Both the position numbers and the translations under genes were made by a program. From assembly GCF_016724845.1 (NCBI RefSeq), contig NZ_CP068082.1, positions 186,001-250,000 on the forward strand: DNA of 64,000 nucleotides, given 5' to 3'. The notes beneath the pieces were generated by a model that worked only from the letters and a program-made list of their open reading frames with translations, made no database searches and was not told the origin of the DNA. Shown in pieces: positions 15,174 to 23,580 of this stretch (position 1 is the first letter of the stretch; each line of letters starts with the position of its first letter). The stretch is from Sphingobacterium spiritivorum. Lineage in GTDB: Bacteria > Bacteroidota > Bacteroidia > Sphingobacteriales > Sphingobacteriaceae.

Positions 15174-17063
15174 TTATATCAATTCTACGCTTCTTTTGAC
15201 AAAGGCAGTCAGATCCGCTCCTGTCAGCAATCCTCTTGACAATAATGCCAGATCGAAGGCCTGTTTAGCCAATTGTTCAGCTTCTGCTTCAGGAGATGTA
15301 AGGATACGTTTGATCAGAGGATGATTACCATTTACCGTTACCTTATAGTTATCCGGCAGTGTACCATAGAAGCCCATACCTCCACCAGTCTTTGCCATAT
15401 CTTTCATACGGCGCATAAATTCATCCAGTGTGACAGATACAGGAGCTTCCTCAGCAGACATGGCTTCTACTTCCACTTTCATATCCTGACGGCTGATCGC
15501 TTTTTCAAATACACCTGTAGCCTGTTTAGCTTCTTCTTCAGACAGTGTCAACTCCTGCTTTTCATCTTTCTGGATCAGTTTGTCAATTACATCTGCATCT
15601 ACACGTTTCAATTGTATTTTTTCACCACCTTTTTGCTCCAGATAAGAAACGAAGTGCGTATCCAGCGGACCATCCATCACAAGCACATCATAGCCTTTTT
15701 GTTTTGCAGCAGCGATAAAACTGTCCTGCTGAGCCTTATCATGCGTATACAGATAGACGATGTTACCATCTTTATCCACTTGTATATCTTTTACTTTTTC
15801 GTAATATTCCTTAATGGTAAAGTGATCGTTGTCTGTATTTTTCAACAGGCAGAAATCGGCAGCTTTTTCCGCAAATTTCTCATCACTCAACATACCATAT
15901 TTGATAAACAGACCGATATCATTCCACTTTTCTTCAAAACCTTTACGGTCTGATTTGAATATTTCCTGCAGCTTATCCGCAACCTTTTTCGTAATGTAAT
16001 TATTGATTTTCTTAACATTACCATCAGCCTGCAGGAAAGAGCGCGATACGTTCAACGGAATATCCGGAGAGTCTATTACTCCGTGCAACAACATCAAAAA
16101 TTCAGGCACAATATCTTTTACCTCATCTGTGATAAATACCTGACGTGAATACAATTTGATTTTGTTACGCTGAATCTCCAGTTCATTTTTGATTTTCGGG
16201 AAATACAAGATACCCGTCAGATTGAACGGATAATCTACGTTCAGATGAATCCAGAATAAGGGTTCATCCATAGAATACGGATACAATTCACGGTAAAAAG
16301 CCAGATAATCTTCATCTTTTAATTCCGAAGGTGCTTTTGTCCATGCCGGGTGTGTATTATTGATGATATTGTCAACCTCTACAGATTTGTATTTAGGTTT
16401 ACCTTCTTCGTCCTCTCCGTCAGCTTCAGAAGAAGTCTTGGTACCGAAACGGATAGGAACCGGTAAGAAACGGCAATATTTATCCAATATCTCCTGCAGA
16501 CGAGCCTTGTTCAAAAACTCTGCAGATTCATCATTAACATGCAGGATAATATCTGTTCCTCTTTCTGTACGTGTACCCTCAGAGATCTCATACGAAGTAC
16601 TTCCGTCGCATACCCATTTAGCCGGCTCAGCACCATCCTGATACGACAGCGTCTGTATTTCTACAGTATCTGCCACCATAAATGCAGAATAAAATCCTAA
16701 TCCAAAGCGTCCAATGATTTCGTTAGCATCATTAGCTTCTTTGAATTTTTCCATAAATTCAGTTGCTCCTGAAAAAGCAATCTGGTTAATGTATTTCTTT
16801 ACTTCCTCGGCAGTCATCCCGATACCTTTATCGGAGATCGTGATAGTCTTTGCAGTCTCATCAAATTTGACATCGACCGTCAGATCACCGATCTCACCCT
16901 GATACTGTCCAAGGGAAGCCAATCTTTTAATCTTTTGGGATGCGTCTACGGCATTGGATACCAATTCACGCAAAAAGATCTCATTATCTGAATATAAAAA
17001 CTTCTTAATGACAGGGAAAATATTTTCCGTGTGTATTGAAATGCTTCCTTTTTCTGTATTCAT
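15174..17063 (-). CDS. htpG: Molecular chaperone HtpG (Hsp90)
   Basis: 629 aa, the usual length of bacterial Hsp90. Cytosolic ATP-dependent chaperone acting as a dimer. N-terminal GHKL ATPase: FLRELVSNAVDAS (the family has NASDA; here NAVDA), DKGIGM, and the lid/GRFGLGFYSAF motif near residue 118. The middle domain carries the YSRQVFITD and NVSRSFLQ motifs around 300-345, followed by the C-terminal dimerisation domain. ATG at 17063 gives MNTEKGSISIHTENI, the normal start. Single gene with its own terminator. Confidence 0.97.
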   Translation of the reverse strand: MNTEKGSISIHTENIFPVIKKFLYSDNEIFLRELVSNAVDASQKIKRLASLGQYQGEIGDLTVDVKFDETAKTITISDKGIGMTAEEVKKYINQIAFSGATEFMEKFKEANDANEIIGRFGLGFYSAFMVADTVEIQTLSYQDGAEPAKWVCDGSTSYEISEGTRTERGTDIILHVNDESAEFLNKARLQEILDKYCRFLPVPIRFGTKTSSEADGEDEEGKPKYKSVEVDNIINNTHPAWTKAPSELKDEDYLAFYRELYPYSMDEPLFWIHLNVDYPFNLTGILYFPKIKNELEIQRNKIKLYSRQVFITDEVKDIVPEFLMLLHGVIDSPDIPLNVSRSFLQADGNVKKINNYITKKVADKLQEIFKSDRKGFEEKWNDIGLFIKYGMLSDEKFAEKAADFCLLKNTDNDHFTIKEYYEKVKDIQVDKDGNIVYLYTHDKAQQDSFIAAAKQKGYDVLVMDGPLDTHFVSYLEQKGGEKIQLKRVDADVIDKLIQKDEKQELTLSEEEAKQATGVFEKAISRQDMKVEVEAMSAEEAPVSVTLDEFMRRMKDMAKTGGGMGFYGTLPDNYKVTVNGNHPLIKRILTSPEAEAEQLAKQAFDLALLSRGLLTGADLTAFVKRSVELI

Positions 17064-17183
17064 ATATACTTATTTTTATTTTATCAATTTACAGGAAAGG
17101 AACATCAAGGAATATTCCAAAAGCAGTTTTTCTCCTGCTATAAGACATGTTGACAGTCTCAAATGACAAAATATCCAGAAATA

Positions 17184-18977
17184 CTATTTAAGGAACAAAG
17201 GTTCGTCCAGTTTGATCGCTATACGATATGCAGCATTCATTAATCCCACATGGCTGTAAGCCTGCGGAAAGTTGCCCCACTGGCTCCCGTCCTCTTCATC
17301 AATATCCTCACTGAAGAGCATCAAATGATTACCATACTTCATCAGATTCTCAAAAATTTCCTGAGCTTCCTCAATACGTCCCACACAGGCCAGTGCTTCC
17401 ACATACCAGAAGGCACAGATCAGAAATGTAGATTTGGGCTTACCGAAGTCATCCTTATGCAGATAGCGGTAGAATAATCCCTCTTCCGTTTTCAGTTCCT
17501 TTTCCAGTCCTTCCAAATGTTTTTTGGCGCGTTCGCTATTCGGATGCAGATAGTGCATCATAATAAGCTGCAATGTACTGGCGTCCAGATTTGAACTACC
17601 TCTCGCACTGGTATATACCATGCGCTCCTCATCATAACAGCTTTCAATATATTCTGCAGCTTTTGCCATCATCTTTTGTGCACGAGCCATAATATCCTGA
17701 TCACCGATCTGTCTGGCAATCTTCAATGCCGCAGCACTGCCGGCCCATTGAAAAAGGTTACTGTAGCAGTGATGATTCTCAAAATTGCGAAACTCCCAGA
17801 TACCGGCATCTTTTTCATCAATGGTCTTTTCGATACGTTGCAGAAAATAATCCAGCCAATACCCTACTCCTGCCCGTTCCTTGTATGTAAACCGATGATC
17901 GGTAAATAATGGAAGGAGGGCAATAATTGCCTGGCCGTATACATCATTCTGGATATGTTCATAGGCCTGGTTTCCGATACGTACAGGTTGATTACCCTGA
18001 TATCCGGATAAATAGTCAAGCGTATGTTCCGTCAGGGTATGCTGACCTAAAATACCATACAGCGGCTGCAGTCGCCCCTGATCAGACTGTGTGATGCCTG
18101 TGATATAGGAAGCATATTTTTCCATTTCTTCAAAATGTCCTATATATTCCAGCGCATTCAGCACATAATAACTATCCCGCAGCCAGCAATATCTGTAGTC
18201 CCAATTGCGTCCGCTCCCGGGATGTTCAGGCAGACTGGTTGTGCTTGACGCAATAATAGCACCTGTGTCTTCATACTGGTGTATTTTCAGTGCCAAAGCA
18301 GAGCGTATTACTTCTTTCTGGTAGAAATGAGGAATAGAAGCCTTCTTAATCCAATTGCGCCAGTAGCGTTTCGTATTGTGAAAGAAATCTTCAGAAGTCT
18401 TTATCAACGGTGCTTCCAGAGAACTGCCATATGTGAGCACCAGATATTTTGTTTCATTGAGTGGCAATGGCAGATCCGAAAAAAAATGACTGATCGGTAC
18501 ATTCGTAGTCAGCCTTATTTTTTCCTGATCGTTGGTAAATTCAACATGATTGCTGCCTCTGTGACGCTCAAACATTCCTTTACCATAATCATATACAGGC
18601 TGACAGTTTATGCGAACCCGTGGACGACCGGATATCACCTCCACCTTCCGAATCAGCATCAAAGGTTTATAATATCTGTTATATTGTTCATAGCGGGGAG
18701 CAAAATCCGTGACCTGATAAGTACCTTCATCTGTCGTGATGATAGTCTGTAAAATATTAGTATTCTCTATATAAGTCTGTACACTTTCAAAAGATCCTGT
18801 GGCGGGTGTAATCGAAAACTCCCCTCCTTTTTCCCTGTCCAGTAATCTTCCGAAAACAAATGAATTTTCAAAAGACGGCCAACATAACCAGTCTATATTT
18901 GTATCCTTATTAATATGTGCAATAAAAGCACAGTTACCTATAATTCCTGTATTGTAAACATGTCTGTTCTGATTCAT
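17184..18977 (-). CDS. Glycoside hydrolase family 15 (trehalase/glucoamylase-like)
   Basis: 597 aa, no signal peptide, so cytoplasmic. N-terminal beta domain with GNCAFIAHINKDTNIDWLCW, then an (alpha/alpha)6 barrel from about 220: SLPEHPGSGRNWDYRYCWLRD is the GH15 signature with an active-site Arg-Asn-Trp-Asp-Tyr-Arg cluster, and EEDGSQWGNFPQAYSHVGLM near the C-terminus carries the catalytic base region. Follows the OtsA-OtsB gene by 3 bp, so same operon. GH15 enzymes of this cytosolic type in other bacteria hydrolyse trehalose or short glucans; the pairing suggests turnover of the trehalose made by its neighbour. Exact substrate is inferred. Confidence 0.88.
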   Translation of the reverse strand: MNQNRHVYNTGIIGNCAFIAHINKDTNIDWLCWPSFENSFVFGRLLDREKGGEFSITPATGSFESVQTYIENTNILQTIITTDEGTYQVTDFAPRYEQYNRYYKPLMLIRKVEVISGRPRVRINCQPVYDYGKGMFERHRGSNHVEFTNDQEKIRLTTNVPISHFFSDLPLPLNETKYLVLTYGSSLEAPLIKTSEDFFHNTKRYWRNWIKKASIPHFYQKEVIRSALALKIHQYEDTGAIIASSTTSLPEHPGSGRNWDYRYCWLRDSYYVLNALEYIGHFEEMEKYASYITGITQSDQGRLQPLYGILGQHTLTEHTLDYLSGYQGNQPVRIGNQAYEHIQNDVYGQAIIALLPLFTDHRFTYKERAGVGYWLDYFLQRIEKTIDEKDAGIWEFRNFENHHCYSNLFQWAGSAAALKIARQIGDQDIMARAQKMMAKAAEYIESCYDEERMVYTSARGSSNLDASTLQLIMMHYLHPNSERAKKHLEGLEKELKTEEGLFYRYLHKDDFGKPKSTFLICAFWYVEALACVGRIEEAQEIFENLMKYGNHLMLFSEDIDEEDGSQWGNFPQAYSHVGLMNAAYRIAIKLDEPLFLK

Positions 18978-18980
18978 TTT

Positions 18981-21167
18981 TTATATATTTTTGCAGTTCA
19001 TGATATCATTCAGTAAGGGTAATACTTCCGGCTGTCCCTCTATATAATAACGCGCGGCTGAAGCTTTATTGCCTACCTTAATCGTAAAGGTCTCGTCAGG
19101 AAGCGCATAAAACATATCTTCATCGGTCATGTCATCGCCAATAGCCAATACAAATCCGGGCTCAAAATCCTTATAGATCTCCAGTGCGGCCCGCCCCTTA
19201 TTGACTTCCGAATTTTTCACCTCGATCACATCATCCCCATCCAACAACTGTACGCCATAGTTAGGGACAATATACCGCAATCTGTCCATGAGTTCCTGCG
19301 CACGAAGGCGCCCGAGTCCCTTCTGCACCTTCCGGTAATGCCATGCCAGAGAGTAATTCTTCTCTTCCACAAATGCACCCGGAGTACGATCGGCATATTT
19401 AACCATTGTTCTCTTTATAATATCTTTCCATACAGTGGACAGACCTTTCTTAGCCTTCCATTCTCCGTCCGGATAATTAGACCATGCACCATGTTCGCCC
19501 ACCAGAATCATATCCCTGTCCAAAAACCATTTTTGCAAAGTCTGATGCTTACGACCACTGATTATAACAACCAGATTTCTCGGATCTTCACTGATTTGCT
19601 CCAGAATCTCATACAGTTCGCTTGTAGGAGTTGCCTTTTCGGCCTCTTTATTAAACCCCACCAGCGTGCCGTCATAATCTAATAAAATAAGGCGCTTATC
19701 TGCATTTCGATAATTCTCACACATCTGTTCCTTGATTCTGACCCCTACTTTCCGGGACAATTCCTTATCCTGCAGATCTTTGATCTCCCTAAGCCTTTCC
19801 AGAAACTGCTGTACCCAATGATGAATATTAAACTTCCGTATATTCTCCAGCATAGCTTCCATTCGCTCAGACTGCTCTTCTTCTGTCATTTCTAATGCCT
19901 GCATCAGACTTTGGGCTACACCATAGGCATCATTCGGATTGACAATCAGTGCATCCGGAAGCTCACGGGCAGCACCTGCCATCTCACTTAATACCAATAC
20001 CCCATGTTGCTCCGGATGACTGGCAATATATTCCTTACAGACCAGATTCATACCGTCCCGTATAGGCGTTACCAGACATACATCCGCCGAAACATACAAT
20101 GCAGATAACTCTTCCATAGGGTAAGAATTATAGAAGTATGCAATAGGTGTCCAGTCCTCTGTACCATATGTAGCATTCACTCTTCCTACAGAACGGTCCA
20201 CTTCATCCTTTAGCATCTTATACTGCGGAACCTGATCTCTGGAAGGGACTACCAGCATATAGTAGACCACTTCTTTCATATAAGACGGATATTCCTTCAG
20301 CAGATTTTCAAAAGCGTGGATCCGTTCCAATATCCCTTTGCTGTAATCCAGTCGGTCTACAGACAGAATAATTTTGCGATGCCGGAAATTATCTCTGATC
20401 GTCTCCGCCCGCTCCCGAATGCTACTTTCTTTGGCCAGCTTTTCAAACTTACTGTTATCTATACCCATAGGATAAGCCTCTACAAATACGGTTCTTCCAC
20501 CGTGTTGTAAACTATTGTCCTTATTTTTAGTCCCCAGAATATGCGAACAGGCATCAATAAAATATTGCGAATCATTAAACGTATGAAATCCGATCAGATC
20601 TGCTCCCAGTAAACCATTGAGCAATTCATTTCGCCAGGGGATCAGACGGAACAGCTCGTGTGAAGGAAAAGGAATATGTTGAAAATAGGCAATGGAAATT
20701 TCGTTTTTAAAAGCCCTTATCTGGCTTGGAAGCAACATCAGCTGATAATCATGTATCCAGACCTCATCATTATCCTGAATGTAACCTTTGATAATATTTG
20801 AAAATTTGATATTGACATTCAGGTAAGTTTGCCAGTTGGCTTCATCATATATTGCGTAACTGGGTCTGTAATGACAAATCGGCCATAAAACTTCATTTGA
20901 AAAACCTTCATAAAAGCCTTCCAGTTCCTCCTGATCAAGAAATACAGGAACAAGGTTCAATGTCTGTAATTTTGCTCTGATCTCCTTTTCTTCAGTTTCA
21001 TTTTCAGGAACGATACCGGGCCAGCCTATCCAGATATTTCCTCCGGTATTGTAAATAGATCCTAAACCTGTAGCCAATCCTCCTTCACTAGGCATGAAAT
21101 TAAGTCCTTGATCGGTACGTTCTATTTTTATAGGAAGTCTGTTAGAAACTATGATAGTTTTACTCAT
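18981..21167 (-). CDS. Fused trehalose-6-phosphate synthase / trehalose-phosphatase
   Basis: 728 aa, bifunctional. Residues 1-460 are a GT20 synthase (OtsA): SNRLPI start, GGLATGLGSIY loop, WIHDYQLMLLP, RDGMNLVCKEYIA; it joins UDP- or GDP-glucose to glucose-6-phosphate. Residues 490-728 are an HAD-type phosphatase (OtsB): LLDYDGTLVGF nucleophile motif, VIISGR motif II and LAIGDDMTDEDMF motif IV. The two-domain order is the same as in yeast/plant TPS proteins and several Bacteroidota. First gene of a two-gene operon with GH15. Product trehalose serves in osmotic and desiccation stress. Confidence 0.95.
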   Translation of the reverse strand: MSKTIIVSNRLPIKIERTDQGLNFMPSEGGLATGLGSIYNTGGNIWIGWPGIVPENETEEKEIRAKLQTLNLVPVFLDQEELEGFYEGFSNEVLWPICHYRPSYAIYDEANWQTYLNVNIKFSNIIKGYIQDNDEVWIHDYQLMLLPSQIRAFKNEISIAYFQHIPFPSHELFRLIPWRNELLNGLLGADLIGFHTFNDSQYFIDACSHILGTKNKDNSLQHGGRTVFVEAYPMGIDNSKFEKLAKESSIRERAETIRDNFRHRKIILSVDRLDYSKGILERIHAFENLLKEYPSYMKEVVYYMLVVPSRDQVPQYKMLKDEVDRSVGRVNATYGTEDWTPIAYFYNSYPMEELSALYVSADVCLVTPIRDGMNLVCKEYIASHPEQHGVLVLSEMAGAARELPDALIVNPNDAYGVAQSLMQALEMTEEEQSERMEAMLENIRKFNIHHWVQQFLERLREIKDLQDKELSRKVGVRIKEQMCENYRNADKRLILLDYDGTLVGFNKEAEKATPTSELYEILEQISEDPRNLVVIISGRKHQTLQKWFLDRDMILVGEHGAWSNYPDGEWKAKKGLSTVWKDIIKRTMVKYADRTPGAFVEEKNYSLAWHYRKVQKGLGRLRAQELMDRLRYIVPNYGVQLLDGDDVIEVKNSEVNKGRAALEIYKDFEPGFVLAIGDDMTDEDMFYALPDETFTIKVGNKASAARYYIEGQPEVLPLLNDIMNCKNI

Positions 21168-21410
21168 TTTATTTTATTTTTTTGAAGCCCAAATACGATT
21201 TTGAGCAAATACATAGGTGAGAAGTTTAGGCATATGCCCGATATTCAATAAACAACAAATCGTCGTTTTTGTTTAAAATAATTGATTTTTTTATATCAAA
21301 AAGGCATTTTTTCACACAGACTATACTCCTTTCAAGCCAATTCTGTCCGGCCTGCTCTTTTGTCAAAAAGCAGATTAACAAACAGGTCCGAAAATATTAA
21401 TGAATAAAAA

Positions 21411-21442
21411 TTTGGATTATTAAAATAAAGTCTATAATTTTG
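21411..21442 (+). promoter_or_regulatory. Bacteroidota-type promoter of the structured RNA
   Basis: TTTG at 21411-21414, 20 bp spacer, TAATTTTG at 21435-21442. Predicted transcription start is about 21447-21449, exactly at the first base of the closing stem of the RNA below. Confidence 0.65.
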
Positions 21443-21447
21443 GTAGA

Positions 21448-21567
21448 GTATTCAGAATTGTTCGAAACAATACCAACCGAGTGGAGTCACCACGGTGGTA
21501 AAATAATACGGGTGTCCGCCAAAATAAACGTCAATCACGACTTATTTTAAGCCCAGGTTCTGAATAC
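21448..21567 (+). ncRNA. Structured RNA, multi-helix junction; unidentified ncRNA or 5' leader element
   Basis: A 10-bp perfect closing stem (GTATTCAGAA 21448-21457 with TTCTGAATAC 21558-21567) encloses four local helices: TTGTT/AACAA (21458-21470, CGA loop), GTGG/CCAC (21481-21493), GGTGG/CCGCC (21494-21520) and AAAATAA/TTATTTT (21521-21548) extended by GTC/GAC. The promoter points to a start at its first base. No terminator follows; 34 nt later the small gene at 21602 begins, so it may be a regulatory leader. I do not recognise it as TPP, cobalamin, SAM, 6S, SRP or tmRNA. Confidence 0.6.
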
Positions 21568-21601
21568 AATTTATGGTTAAACGTTTTTAATTTTAAATGG
21601 T

Positions 21602-21865
21602 ATGTCAACACCGATTCAACTTTATCAGGATTTTTTGGAAATCTTTCAAAAGTACAGCGTTCAGGAATTAATAGAAGTCAATAATCAGGATTTACAGGAA
21701 CATGGCCGGCCGGGTTCCAGAGGCGCTTTCCGTACGGCATTATTACATGCATTTTCGCTAAGGGGATTAGACCTCTCCAGAATAGTGTCCAAAGAGGATG
21801 GATTTACTTCTATCACTATTTCAGCCCTTCGTCTGGAAGATAATGTACTGATACCTATTAATTAA
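21602..21865 (+). CDS. Small hypothetical protein behind the structured RNA
   Basis: 87 aa, no signal peptide or membrane helix. Amphipathic N-terminal helix (LYQDFLEIFQKYSVQELIEV) and a basic centre (HGRPGSRGAFRTALLHAFSLRG) that could bind nucleic acid; C-terminus beta-rich. Not recognised. Its 5' UTR is almost entirely the structured RNA, so its expression may be controlled by it. Alternatively the RNA is independent and this gene merely lies downstream. Confidence 0.6.
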   Translation: MSTPIQLYQDFLEIFQKYSVQELIEVNNQDLQEHGRPGSRGAFRTALLHAFSLRGLDLSRIVSKEDGFTSITISALRLEDNVLIPIN

Positions 21866-21999
21866 AGAGTATACCGGATAAATCTGTTAGTCGTACCAAC
21901 GTATAGCAAAGCAAAAGATCTGTAATGCATCTTAGCGTATGCTACAGTTAGTTTTGATAGTATACTATTTTTCTAAATACTTTTACACAGTCCAATAAC

Positions 22000-22040
22000 A
22001 ATCTGCCTGAGTCACGATTTACAGCGGTCTCAGGCAGATT
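22000..22040. terminator. Hairpin between convergent small gene and susD
   Basis: AATCTGCCTGAG / CTCAGGCAGATT, 12-bp perfect stem, 17-nt loop. Only a weak T-run on either side; probable bidirectional terminator. Confidence 0.55.
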
Positions 22041-22081
22041 TATACTGTTCTCTGAAAAGTAGTGAATATAAATCTGATGTT

Positions 22082-23569
22082 TTACCAGCCGGGGTTTTGG
22101 GTCAGATTGAGATTGACGGTAACATCTCTCTCCGGAATACCCCAAACAAATTTATTATCACCTGCTGTCACACGCTTACTTTCAAAATCAGCTCCTTTCA
22201 TGATCATGTCCATAGATTGTGGATTTTTCCTTTCAAACCCTTCTCTCCATCTTTTTAAATCGTCTAACCTAAATCCTTCAAATGCTAATTCACGAAAACG
22301 TTCATCTTTTATTTCATTTAACAGCATTTGACCTGTCACATTTATTGCTGTCAGCCCTCTTGCTTTACGAAGCTCATTTATGCGCTTTACAGCATCTTCT
22401 TCCTGCTCAATCATATAGGATGCTTCTGCAGAGATCAGGTAGTATTCTGCTATTCGGAAAACTTTCTGTGAATTATAGTTAGTATTAAGATCAGTCATCA
22501 ACGAACGGTTCCCTGGCCACTTGTTTACAATTCTAAACCCTTCATATCTACTTCCCTGAATGAATATAGGCACTACTTTAAAATATGCTGCCTTACGGTA
22601 GTCCGTATTGCTAAATTTATCAATGACCCATTGTGAAGGCAGAAAATCAGGTCTGTAATTCCTTCCTCCGGTATTATAACCATAGAATATACTCATTGTA
22701 TTTGGCCGTTCGTCAGGAGACCTTACAGCAGGCTCAAAGATAATTTCATCTTTAGTATCTTCTGACCACATTTTCAAAACACCTTCAGCTGAATTGTAAA
22801 GTGTATACCTTCCGCCTTTTATGAGTTCTTCTGCAGCTGCCTTAGCTCCTTCCCAATCTTGCATATACAGCCTCACTCTGGCCTCTAATGCCCATACGGC
22901 ATCAATTGTAAATCTGGTCGATCCCTTAGTCCCCTGTACATCCTGAAGATTTGTTTTTGCTATACTGATATCAGATAATATCTGTGTATAGACCTCACTT
23001 ACAGTTGATCTTTTAGGCTTTAAGTTTACATCGGGCTCTAATATCAGTGCAACTGCCAAGTCTGCTTTTGACGTTGATGGGTCGTAAGCCTTCGAAAATC
23101 GCAAGACAAGATTAAGATAATAATAAGCCCGGGCAAGGTGCGCATCTCCGGTATACTGATTAAGACTTTTCTGCTCCGCCTCATTAGCAGGACTGATTTT
23201 TTTGAATCCCCTGATTGCAACATTAATATTATTAATAGCTGAATAATAATTACTATATATAGTACTTATATTACCGTCTCCGGAAAGAAAGTCGGTCCAT
23301 CTGTGTGGTGATCCGTTACGGTTACCGTAGCCAGCTGTTGCATTCAACATATCAGCCTGTACTTCAGTAGTAAAACTATATACACCATAGACGTTACCTC
23401 TCAATTCCCGGTAAAAGAGATTATCCCAGTTTCCGGCATCAGTTACTGATTCAAATGCGCGGGATAGATCTATTTGATCTTCAGGTAATCTCTCCACATT
23501 ACATGAAATCAAACCAAACGTAATAGTCAGATATGTAATAATAGATTTGAACTTTATCATTTGTTTCAT
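22082..23569 (-). CDS. SusD/RagB-family surface glycan-binding lipoprotein
   Basis: 495 aa. Signal peptide with lipobox FGLISC, so anchored at the outer membrane surface, where SusD proteins cap the SusC channel and capture nutrient. Typical blocks: FYRELRGNVYGVYSF, TGDAHLARAYYYLNLVLRFS (TPR helices), STVSEVYTQILSDI, EYYLISAEASYMI, and the C-terminal RFRELAFEGFRLDDLKRW. Lies 11 bp after susC. No glycosidase or regulator of the hybrid two-component type is adjacent, so the substrate cannot be guessed (glycan, peptide or other). Confidence 0.95.
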   Translation of the reverse strand: MKQMIKFKSIITYLTITFGLISCNVERLPEDQIDLSRAFESVTDAGNWDNLFYRELRGNVYGVYSFTTEVQADMLNATAGYGNRNGSPHRWTDFLSGDGNISTIYSNYYSAINNINVAIRGFKKISPANEAEQKSLNQYTGDAHLARAYYYLNLVLRFSKAYDPSTSKADLAVALILEPDVNLKPKRSTVSEVYTQILSDISIAKTNLQDVQGTKGSTRFTIDAVWALEARVRLYMQDWEGAKAAAEELIKGGRYTLYNSAEGVLKMWSEDTKDEIIFEPAVRSPDERPNTMSIFYGYNTGGRNYRPDFLPSQWVIDKFSNTDYRKAAYFKVVPIFIQGSRYEGFRIVNKWPGNRSLMTDLNTNYNSQKVFRIAEYYLISAEASYMIEQEEDAVKRINELRKARGLTAINVTGQMLLNEIKDERFRELAFEGFRLDDLKRWREGFERKNPQSMDMIMKGADFESKRVTAGDNKFVWGIPERDVTVNLNLTQNPGW

Positions 23570-23580
23570 TTTCGTATTTA

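Noticed and set aside
15273-15953. 226-codon open frame antisense to htpG
   Set aside because: Shadow of a well-supported gene; Cys/Phe-rich composition typical of antisense frames.
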